A stretch of DNA of 64,000 nt from Enoplolaimus lenunculus (taxonomy: Eukaryota > Nematoda > Enoplea > Enoplida > Thoracostomopsidae), in NCBI GenBank assembly GCA_030248215.1, contig JASANG010000828.1, positions 1 through 64,000 on the forward strand, written 5' to 3'. Under the pieces are notes generated by a model, which was given only the letters and a program-made list of their open reading frames with translations, had not been told where the DNA came from and ran no database searches. Position numbers and translations under genes: made by a program. How positions within the stretch are numbered: the first letter of the stretch is position 1; every line of letters begins with the position of its first letter. Shown here piece after piece: positions 1 through 10,800 of this stretch.

Positions 1-652
1 AATGGACGGCAAAAAATGGTGAGTCAATTTGACTGTCTCCGAAATAGGCTTTACGGGACTACACAAACTGAGTCAAATTCGACTCCACCAGTGTCAAATT
101 CAAATAAATACAGAAAAATTGCTTATCCGACGCCGGATCCGATATAATGGACGGCAAAAAATGGTGAGTCAATTTGACTGTCTCCGAAATAGGCTTTACG
201 GGACTACACAAACTGAGTCAAATTCGACTCCACCAGTGTCAAATTCAAATAAATACAGTAAATTGCTTATCCGACGCCGGATCCGATATAATGGACGGCA
301 AAAAATGGTGAGTCAATTTGACTGTCTCCGAAATAGGCTCTACGGGACTACACAAACTGAGTCAAATTCGACTCCACCAGTGTCAAATTCAAATAAATAC
401 AGTAAATTGCTTATCCGACGCCGGATCCGATATAATGGACGGCAAAAAATGGTGAGTCAATTTGACTGTCTCCGAAATAGGCTTTACGGGACTACACAAA
501 CTGAGTCAAATACGACTCCGCCAGAGTCAAACGTGCGACTTAGTGACTTGAATTTGACACTGGTGGAGTCGAATTTGATTCAATTTGTTTAGTCCTGTAG
601 AGCCTGTTTCAAAGAGAGTCAATTATACTCACCATTTTTTGCTGTGTGTAAA
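1..652. repeat. Tandemly expanded MITE, family A (CACTGCAAAAAATGG ends)
   Basis: The left arm of a TA-flanked inverted-repeat element is repeated in tandem with a period of 144-145 bp; units start near 1, 146, 290 and 434. Each unit holds the terminal motif AAAAAATGGTGAGTC, a GAGTCAAATTCGACTCC stretch and a linker with GACGCCGGATCCG. The last unit plus the right arm (about 541-652) forms one complete palindromic element. The 187-codon open frame across it is a by-product of the repeat; 144 is a multiple of three, so the frame stays open. Confidence 0.85.
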
Positions 653-747
653 CAAGGGAGACCTAACGCCAATTATACACCAAACCTTATAATTCATAAA
701 TTAAGTTTCAATCCTTGTTCAGAGACACAGTCTATGTGGCGCACCTA

Positions 748-961
748 CACTGCAAAAAAATGGTGAGTCCAATTGACTCTATCCGAAATAGGCTATACGG
801 GACTACATAAACTGAGCCAAATTTGACTCAGCCAGAGTCAAATTCGACTCACTGAGTTGTACGTTTGACTCACGCGGAGTCGAATTTGACTCTGATTGCG
901 TGCCTAGTCCCGTAGAGCCTATTTTGAACAGAGCTAATTTGACACACCATTTTTTGCAGTG
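748..961. mobile_element. MITE, family A, complete copy
   Basis: The element runs from CACTGCAAAAAAATGGTGAG to CACCATTTTTTGCAGTG, with long inverted arms built of GAGTCAAATT motifs. TA flanks both ends (746-747 and 962-963), which fits a TA target duplication of Tc1/mariner type, although the CACTG end also resembles CMC-group elements. It has no coding capacity. Confidence 0.8.
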
Positions 962-1317
962 TACACAGATCCACCAGTCCTAGTGTACAAAATAGTGAAC
1001 GTAAGCCAAACGCTAATTTTTGCACTTAATCTTACAACACAAAATTTTGTTTTGATTCCTGTTGCGAGATGGAGACAATGCTACCCCCAACTGAGAAATG
1101 CAATGCACTCATCGTTTAACTACATACATCATTTTCTATGATTCATTTGAAAAACATGTCTAAACCTAAACCTAAGCCTAAACCGTTGCCTTAGAAATAA
1201 CATAGAAATAACTTTTTCGTATTTTTAAACCCGTATTGTATGTTATATAATTGACATTTTTCACAATATATACTAACACAAATCACACATGCGTGCATTC
1301 TGGTTCATTAATGTGTA

Positions 1318-1648
1318 CTGTAGGGACGCGAATAAGAGGGGGGACTGATATTTATTTGGCCTCTCCAGAGGGTACCCCCCTGTTATTCGGTTACGGACTG
1401 TTATTTATTTTTAACCTGCCCTCCACCGCCCTTCGTTACTGATATATATCACGCATTGCAACAATCCGTTGAATTAAACTTTTTTCCTTGCATCAAAAGC
1501 TTGAGCAATAATGCAAAGTTCTACTGAAGAATGTACTTTCAAAGCTTAAGTATGTTTTAAAGTTTCAAACTTAACTGTATTTGGTGCTGGAGTGGTCTCA
1601 AAATGGACATCCCCCTCTTATTACCCCCTCTTATTCGGGTCACTACAG
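1318..1648. mobile_element. MITE, family E (CTGTAGTGACCCGAATAAGAGG ends)
   Basis: A 331-bp element with terminal inverted repeats CTGTAGGGACGCGAATAAGA and TCTTATTCGGGTCACTACAG, flanked by TA on both sides. The interior is non-coding. Other copies lie near 9590-9734, 16390-16746, 17522-17663, 28707-29120 and 35205-35608. Confidence 0.85.
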
Positions 1649-2015
1649 TAAGCCCCATTCAGACGTGCAAGTCTTTCTGGCTAGGACTTACAGCTGCCTG
1701 CAGTTTGCAAGTGCAAGTATTTGCGTCTCAAACTTGCAGGTGCAACTTGTACTTGCTAGTCTTGCAGCGTGAAATTGCAGGTGCCACTTGTAGTTGAAAG
1801 TTTTCCAAATTGGTTTTCGAACAAAACTCGCAGCAGCAAGTTAACGCTACAAAACCTTGTATGAACAAATTGCAACTGCAAGTTTTCTACGGTCAAAAAC
1901 GTGCACGTGCAAATTGCAACTGCAAGTTTTCTACGGTCAAAAACGTGCACGTGCAAATTGCAACTGCAAGTTCTTGCTTATCGCTACAAAAACTTACACG
2001 TGTACACAGGGCTTT
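1649..2015. mobile_element. MITE, family F (AAGCCCCATTCACACGTGCAAG ends)
   Basis: The ends AGCCCCATTCAGACGTGCAAG and ACGTGTACACAGGGCTTT are inverted repeats. The interior is built of TTGCAACTGCAAG and TGCAAGTTTT motifs, and a block of about 55 bp is repeated in tandem (1860-1970). It directly abuts the family E element on its left. Related copies are at 17700-17870 and 19332-19573. Confidence 0.65.
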
Positions 2016-2157
2016 AAGCTTAACCATATAAAATCTAGGAATGAAATTTTTGCAAATAATTTTGAATTCATTTACTTTTAAGATGACTGCAGAAACGAGG
2101 CGGACAGCAAACTACAGTGCCGGGCCAAGCCGAGATTTCACTTTTATTTTAACTTAC

Positions 2158-4740
2158 GTCTTGCAGGACAACTGTAAAATAGGTTGATTTTTAATTTGTC
2201 TGACGAAGTAATCCGATTGAGACCAATTTCCACTTCCCGTCCATCCGGATACGTTTGTTGCAACGGAACCATGGCTGGCACAAATGGATCGATACTGAAA
2301 ATTAATATAAATACTACCATAGCCCAACGATGATTGGTTTTCTTATGACAAATAAGGGCGAGAACAACACGATGTTTTATAGTTGTCTTCTCCCTCATTG
2401 GCCAAAAAGTGTTGTGACCTACGTTATTTCAACGCTTCAAAACGTATTAAACCCTTACCATAAGCTTAGGTAAAACTTAAAGACAAAAAATCTATATACG
2501 CCGGGTTTCACCGAATGTCATAGTGGGGGCTGTTTTACGCTAAGCTATGCTTGCTTATTAATACTGCAAATCAATTTTTTACGACAACCCGCAACATTAA
2601 TACTGCTAGCACCATGCTCAGAAGTGGATGCAAAAAAAGTTTCACGGGGGGGTACGGGTTGGAAAATGTTACGAGACACAAAAATTGTAATGTAGGGACT
2701 TGATTGTTTTATCATCAAAAAATTTTCAAACGGGAAAAACAAAATGTTTAAGTGGGAAAAATTGTAATATAGAGAAGAACCATACCGCTTTATCATGAAA
2801 AATTCTAAATGGGGGCATACACCTTTCGGCCCCATCCTCTGGATCCGGCGGTAGAGGCGATGCTTGCAGTGATCTAAGACATATTAATAGTTGAATTTCC
2901 AATTTAAGACGACCCAAAACAATTCACACTCATGTTTCATCTCTGTTTTATTCACCCTAAAGCTAACAACCTATACGACCAAATGGGCGTCGGATAGTTT
3001 TTCATATCCGGATATCTGTAATTAAATGTTCTATTTCAAATATCCGAAACTTGATTTGATGTTTTTTGTATTTCCGAACGTCAATTTTTTTCACTGAATC
3101 CATCGAATTCAACGGATAAAAGCTTTTAAACTCAAACAAACGGTCATAAACCAGATAAAAACAACAACATACGATCCTGAAAATTCAGAATAATGCATAA
3201 TGCTGGCATAGTCGTACGGGATACCAAATAACTCAACCGTATGTGGTTCATATTTGTCATACTGCGATAAGGCGGCCGGATCGATATTCGCTTCGATGAC
3301 ATTAACGTACGAATCTCGATCTGGTCGAGTTTGTTCATGATCGAAACCAAACACATGCATTAACTCATGATACACTGTGCCTATTGTCCAACAATCTGGC
3401 GCTGAAAATTGCCAAAATATGCATTAGTGACAACGTTGCAATTGTGGTGGTCAACTTGAATGCGACTGAAACTGGTTCATCCATTGGCGGATCTTAAGAA
3501 TCGCGAGAGAGACGAACGTCCACCGCCAGAATATTTTTTGTGACAAAATAGTAAATTGAGTACGGTACAATTTTCGGCCTCACACGATTGGCACGTATAT
3601 TGCATACAGTAAAAACTTGCGTTTCATAACTTTTGCCAGCCCTCCTACCCGTCAAAAATTACTGGATTCGCTGCGTGTTTCACACGGAAATTCATACAAA
3701 ATTTCTAAAATAAGTTTAAGTCAAATCAAGAAGACTAAGATAGGTATTAAGAGCCAGCTTATAAAGTTAACCGATTCAGCTGAAAATTATGCCAAAGCAA
3801 CATTTTGACCTTCGAAATCGAGTCAGGTTGGGTAGTACGAGCAGTTTGACATCGATAACTGTAACATATCTGTTACTGTAAGGGTGACGCTATACTTTTT
3901 CAAAAATATTTTGGCCCATGTTACTTTAAGGGGCGTCCACGTTTCGTGGTGGGTCTACAAAAGAGTAGTTTTAGATTCTAGATTACATTTTTTTTGCTTA
4001 GGCTTAGGCTTAGGAACACATTTTTGCAACGCTTAGGCTTAGGCTTAGGAACACATTTTTGCAACGCTTAGGCTTATGCTTAGGAACACATTTTTGCAAC
4101 GCTTAGGCTTAGGCTTAGGAACACATTTTTGCAACGCTTAGGCTTAGGCTTAGGAACACATTTTTGCAACGCTTAGGCTTAGGCTTAGGAACACATTTTT
4201 GCAACTCTTAGGCAGAGGCTTAGGAACACATTTTTGCAACGCTTAGGCTTACGCTTAGGAACACATTTTTGCAACGCTTAGGCTTACGCTTAGGAACACA
4301 TTTTTGCAACGCTTAGGCTTACGCTTAGGAACACATTTTTGCAACGCTTAGGCTTAGGCTTAGGCTTAATCTACTGTTACGCCCCTTAAAGTAACATTGG
4401 CCAAAATTTTAATGTCGATCGTCAGTCACAGAACGTCGTTGTGCGTCAGCGTGCGATATGATGCGCGGTTTAAAACTCGCGTGCGTTACTGACGGACAGC
4501 GACGCATAACAAGTCAAGATAAATGGTTATATTGCAACAATACGGTGTTCTCATAACCATTATATCAGGGGGGTGATAAGTTGCAGTGAAAATTTAAAAG
4601 AAAAAACAAAAATATCTGTATGATGGTGTTTTGGGGAAGTAAAAATTGTACAAAATGAGTACTAACACAATATGAGCTCCATGTATACAACATGGTCCGC
4701 AACGTTTTTTGGTGGGACTGTATTAATAGAGTAAGCTTAA

Positions 4741-4813
<73 letters not shown>

Positions 4814-7800
4814 TAATAATAATAATGATGATGATGATACGATAATGATGATGATGATGATGAAATGATGACGATGATAATGATGATAATAATGATGATA
4901 ATGATAGCTGGTCAATGAGCAAGCCTTCCGCGGTGACCAGCGGGCAAAGAATTTTTCTTTGGCAAAATTGCTCAAGGGTGCTTGGGCGGCTCTGGGAACA
5001 TCGGCAACGATAATCTGTACAGCCAAACAAGTCCTTGCGGAGTGAGGCGAGAATAGCCGACTTGCCTTGCGCCTATCAACTCATGAAGGCCAAAAACCCG
5101 GTGTTTGGGAACGGTGGCTTTATCTTTCGACCGTCGCCACAAGATAAACTGGGTGAAACTACAACTCATGGACGACATCGAAACCAATCCTGGACCAAAA
5201 TCCGAACAACGAAAACTACACAGGAGAGAACGACGCTACGTTAAACGGGCACGAAATCGCAAACTCAAGAAGGAAACCTGGAACGAAAAATAGAAAAAAA
5301 CTGGAAATGAAGATCACCACTTGGAACGTAAACCGAGCTAACGCACGTCACAACCGCTTCGGAGAAATCGTGAAATACATAGTGAACAATGGTTTCAACG
5401 TCACACTGCTCACCGAGCTATTCGAGCGGACGAGTGGACACAAATCCTACGGTCACAAAAACAACAGCAGTCATCATTTTCACGGCACTAAATTCGGAAT
5501 ACTGATGGACGGCTTGACTCTCCAATTGCGGTGTGACAGTGGAATGAAGAAGTCGGTGGGAAGTCGAACGACTGCTATATGGATACACAATGTGCCGCTC
5601 ATCTGTGTATACTGCCCAGTCTACGGTAGCTACAATTACGGCATGGAAATGGCGACAATCCGCGATGAATTAGAGCGAATTAAATATACAACAAAAGCAC
5701 GACTTCCGGTCATAATTGGCGGTGATTTCAACGCCCAAATTGGACGAGCCCCAAATAGCAACGAAACACCGCGGGAATTTCGGCCTGCCCTGCACCAACA
5801 ATCAGGGTGAAGACCTATTGCAGTGGCTCGAATCGAACGACCTGTGCGGGGTGAATTCCTTCAATTACGAACGTCTAAGAGGCACCTGCAAGAATAGGAG
5901 TAACGGGCAATGGTACGACCTTGATGGATTCGTATTGCAGGACGACTTGAGGCATCGTCTTGTGAAAAAGACGTACACAACAGGCGACGCCAATCTATCG
6001 GACCACCGATGCAAAGTCCTATCGCTCAATGAAATCGAGTACAAACTCTACCATGGAAACCATACCGAAAAACGTGCTAAGATTGACTGGCAGGCGCTGC
6101 ATAACGCAGCGAAACGCACCGTTTTCACAGAATTAACCCAAGGGAAATTACAACAACTTGACTCACCAGAAGACGATGCCCAATGGCCCCAAGTCGGAAA
6201 AGCCATTATCGACGCAGCAATGGAAGTGTGCGGCAAAAACGCAAACAGGTCAACCCATGGGTGGTGGGCCATGAAGACGAGCTGGAAAACCTACACAACA
6301 GGATCCGCTCGACACTTGAACGAAGAAATGCCGTTAACAGAAATTGCAACAGCCGACAACAAGACAAAGTACGGGCGTTACACCAACTTAAGGAAGCCAG
6401 AAAACAGAACAAACGCGCTATCCGTAGATGGGAAAACGATTGGTGGACGCTATGCCAAACGAATGCAAGCAAGCCGCCGAAATGGGAAACTGTGGACGCA
6501 TGTATGAAACGCTCAAACTTCTGCAACAACGCGGCAGTTATAACAACAGCACCACAAACAACATGTTCGGCGAGGAAGATTTCAAGGAACACCTAGAGAA
6601 GGTGACAAAAGACCGATACGAAACATCATCGGAAAACATCGACGCAACAATCTAAAAAATCGATCCACCACAAGTAGACGCACAAACGATAGATGCACTC
6701 AACAACAGGCTAACATTACTCCCCAGCGACGAGGAAATCAGACGAACGATCAGCGAAATGGCTGATAAAGCACCGGGACTTGACGATGCTCGAATACGAT
6801 ACATAAAATCAGCATGGCCGGAAGTCATGAACGCAACAATCAACCGTGTCCGTTTCTTATTTCAACACCGAGCAACGCACTGGAGTGATGATGAAAAGAA
6901 AGGTGCCATAATAGCCTTGTTCAAAAAAAGGCAACAAAGCAGACCTGAACAACTACCGCGGCATCTGCTTTCTGCCGATGGTGAGCCGCATCCTGGGACA
7001 AATTTTGGCGAAACATTTGCGGGACTGTACGGAAGGAATGAAACTCCTAGATGACAACCAATGTGGTTTCCGCCAAAAGCGGAGCACGGCCGACAGTACG
7101 CAAATTTTCATCAGACTACACGAAGACATTAACGCATTCTACAACGCCACTCAGCATCAGCGACAGCAACTACAGGATACTGACGACGAACAGGCGATAC
7201 TGTTGAACTAGCGTAAGGCGTACCCCCGGGTCTGCAAACCGATGCTTTGGGGAATTCTCCGCATGTACGGCATGCCGCAACAAACTGTAGAAAAATTGCA
7301 AGATCTTCACGAAAGCACCAGCTATTGCGTCATCGGCACGAGGAACGTCAGCTCTGAATGGTATCCGAAGAGAAGTCTTCGAGAAGGCTGCCCTACCTCT
7401 ACCACGTTGTTCAACATATACCACCAAGCCTGCATGCGGCTAGCGGAACGATCACGGATAAAAGTAGCGCTCGGCCAACCAAACACCCAATGCGACGTTG
7501 ACGTGGAGTTATTTACCAGGCGGACACTTGCCACCTCAACGCCGCAACAAGTTGAACTCGAAAGCAAAGAAAACTAAGATCAAATGCTCCTTGTTCGCAG
7601 ACGATACTACTCTAGTCGGAAACAAGGCAGAATTGGTACAGGCTTTGGCGGTCTATAAAAACACTATGGGACTATTGGAGGAAAAGACAAACGACGCGAG
7701 GCAAGAAATATTGGGAGCCCCGAAGGGGACGACATACGAATGCTGGGAACCTGGGTCGACTGCTCTAAACCGACTCAAGCGAAAATCGTCGAAGCTTGCA

Positions 7801-10800
7801 TTGAAATCACCATGTTGTTCGACGCTAGCATCAGACCGTTCCATAAGTCTGAAGTTAAACTTATGCAACAAACTGTTGACAAGAGGTACTGATACATCTG
7901 GAGTTCGAAGACAAAAGAACCGTTAAGAGACATGGAGGAATAAAATGTGAATATGTTTGATGTGAGACAACAGCTGGGTGTGATGTCCATCGCTATCAAA
8001 GTCGAGAAGACACACTTAATACGCCTGGGACACGTCCTACGCATGGATGAGGACAGACAGACCAAACAAGTCGCCCTCGGTTGGTATACAAAACTGGAAG
8101 ACATCAAGCTAAAAAGGAGAAGGGAAACACAGCACGATTGATTATTGGAGGCGTCTCCTGCAGAAAACTGGTATCTGAATCCATATGGCTGAATGGCTGA
8201 AAAGAGACCGCGGAAAATGGAAAATAGTTCTAGAGAAGAGAGTTGAATCCCTACTACTACTACAAGACTCCCAGCGCTGCAAACTACCACAACGACAATA
8301 ACAATATCGACAGCGACAACACCGAACTGAATGCGACTCGACAAGATGATCTGACGTGCACCTTTCCCGACTGTCAGAAAGTTTGCTTATCGGCGGGTGG
8401 TCTAACCACATCAAACGCATGCACAATGATGTCAATGCTCGAGTTTTGTTCACCTGTGATAAGTGCTCTGATACGTTCAAGCAAGAAGCCACCCTGAAGA
8501 ACCATCTCAAGGCGTGTCAGGGTGACCGCACTGTAAACGGCCGGAAAGAATGCACGAACTGCAAACAGCTTTTCGCCAAAAACAGTTTGAAAAATCACAA
8601 GCAAACATGTGGGCCGACGAACACGCCCTGCACCGCAGTAGCCGCTGCAACAACTACAGCGGATAGGCAGTATCAACCTAAACAAAAACAATGTGAACGA
8701 TGCTCCAACGTTTGCTGAGCGTGACGAACATGTCACGTCACCAAAAGTCGTGTATCGTCCGTAGTCGGCGGTGGTGCCGGCGTCAGTAAACACTGGGTTA
8801 CACCATTCCCGAACGGGCGATAAACGATGAAAAGGAAATGATGATAATGACAGCACTTAAACGACAAGTATAGATAGCGCTATCCTTATACTTACCAAGA
8901 AACACTGGATTTGCAATTACGCCTTCTGCAGGAGCACCCAAAAAAGTTGCACATCCATGATCTTCGGCAGCAACAAAAAAAATAAATTTTTGTTCAACCG
9001 TTCGATTTACCTGAAATGATATTGAAAACAACATTTACCTGAAATATATACCTACGTATATATATGCAATTTCATTGTTCAGTGTATATGGAATTGCGTC
9101 AAAAAGTGACGTTTAGTATGTCTGAATAAAGTTTAAACGTTCCCGAGTAGAAATTTTCGAAACTTCAATAGAACATTTTCTAAACGAGGGCTAAAATATA
9201 TATATTCAAAGTCTGTGTTAAATAGTTTTATAACCGAAATTAAAATAATTGATGACAGGTGTGTACGCAAAAACTATATGGTCGATGTATAGAACAGGGC
9301 TGGAACAGTAGTATAAGCGTATTCCTAAGCCTGAGCCTAAGCATAAGCCTAAGCGTATTGATGAGCCTATTCCTAAGCCTAAGCCTAAACAAAAAAATTA
9401 GTCTAAAGCTTAAACCAATGGCGGATCCATGGTTGGGACCACCCCGGCCGTGGCCCCCCCAAAAGCATCTCGACAAAAAATATATAGAGTGTCAATTGCT
9501 GTTCTACGCATTTTGTTCGTCTGTTTTATACACAATAGTATAAGCACGTTTTAAAGTTTCGAACTCCAGTAATTTGGTCGTTTAGTCATTTATGCGCTAC
9601 AATTAGGGATAATTGACATTTATGGACTTAATGGGTTTATTGACTCTATCCGCTTACGGACTCTTATTAGGGATACGGACTCCTACTAATTGGGACTCAG
9701 AATGGGGACAACCCTCTTATTTGAGTCACTACAGTATGGGTCAAAAATTAGTTTATTACCTGTGAAATTTTGCCCCCCATTTTGAGGTCCTGGATTCGCC
9801 ACTGGCTTAAACTGACTTATTATAGCCCTTCCAGAAAACGATCCGGCTGTGTTCTGCACATGGGTCAATTATATTTGGGGGGCGGGCGTCGAATAATTTT
9901 CGGGGGCTCCTACAATTGTAATTTAAGATTGTTTACTTTTAGACCGAGTCTATTTAAGGAGGAGCGCCAGCCAAATTTGAGGGGCACGCCCCCCCACCGC
10001 CAATGTCGTCCCCCGTGGAGACGCCCTTGATTGATCAAAAAAATTCGTTATCGAACGGTATTCCAAGTCAACTCGCCATTCTGATGCAAGTAGTTGTATG
10101 AACCAAGTCAATCGTATCCATAACAACAATTCTGGCAATGGACGGAAAGTGAGGCTCGAACTCATAGTACACGGTATTATTCGGCCATTTGAACACTGAA
10201 TCACCAGTAGGTTGAGCTGAAATAGCTTGGAGCTTAACCAGGTCCTCTCAAAAGTCTGAGCTCTCAATTAGCTCTTTCAGAACTCAGAATTCTAAGTTGT
10301 ATTAACCCATCTTGAGTTAATTAGTCAACTAACTCGGAATTGAATCAGCTCGTTTTGGCGGTGTAGGTTTAGGCGCAGGCTCAGGGCGAGTAGTTGCCCA
10401 CCATGAGAGACTGCTAGGAGATTTAGAATCAAAACAGCCGTTATTTTTGCGATTAACAATATAGAATGCTTTTATTAATGCTACGAAAATATTTTTCAGC
10501 ATATGGATCCGGGGTCATGGTATAATTCTTGTACCGTTTAATTCTTCCCTCGAAAGAAACTAGTTTAAAGTCTTCCAGGGTAAAAAATTAAACAGACCAA
10601 AGAATTATACCGTGACAAAGGCAAGCGTGCCCTTATAAGAAGCTTTGTATTAAATTAAATTTAAAAGTGTATAAAAAATGTTTAGCGTTCAAAAATTAAA
10701 CCGAAAAATTTTCAATTGATGTCTTCTGAATAGTCTTCAATATTAACTAGTGAACGTGGTTGCAACATTTACAACCACTTGTACTCATATATATATCCAC

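Larger units (their letters stand above)
4906..8870 (+). mobile_element. Non-LTR retrotransposon (LINE), near full length but broken
   Basis: In order: a 5' leader, a 2A-like peptide, an APE-type endonuclease, a reverse transcriptase, a C-terminal RT extension and three zinc-finger motifs, ending near ATGATGATAATGA. The reading frame changes several times and there are at least two internal stops (near 6653 and 7207), so it is inactive. A 2A peptide at the N-terminus with zinc fingers at the C-terminus recalls Ingi/L1Tc-type elements and the sea urchin 2A-bearing LINEs. The RT wording (RKAYPRV, GFRQKRSTAD, LREGCPTS) fits this broad APE LINE group; I cannot assign a clade without a tree. It lies in the large intron of astacin copy 1, on the opposite strand, and its tail ends about 25 bp from that intron's splice donor. 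Confidence 0.85.

Noticed and set aside
29-592. 187-codon open frame with internal repeats as a repeat protein
   Set aside because: It follows exactly the 144-bp tandem repeat of a MITE arm and has no independent coding features.
3913-4402. True telomere or chromosome end
   Set aside because: The TTAGGC units are interrupted by a 17-bp linker and enclosed by terminal inverted repeats.
4565-5030. Histidine/isoleucine/tyrosine-rich minus-strand frames
   Set aside because: They are translations of AAT/GAT microsatellite.
7775-8344. 189-codon minus-strand frame rich in valine and cysteine
   Set aside because: It is antisense to the C-terminal part of the LINE, whose plus strand carries the recognisable domains.
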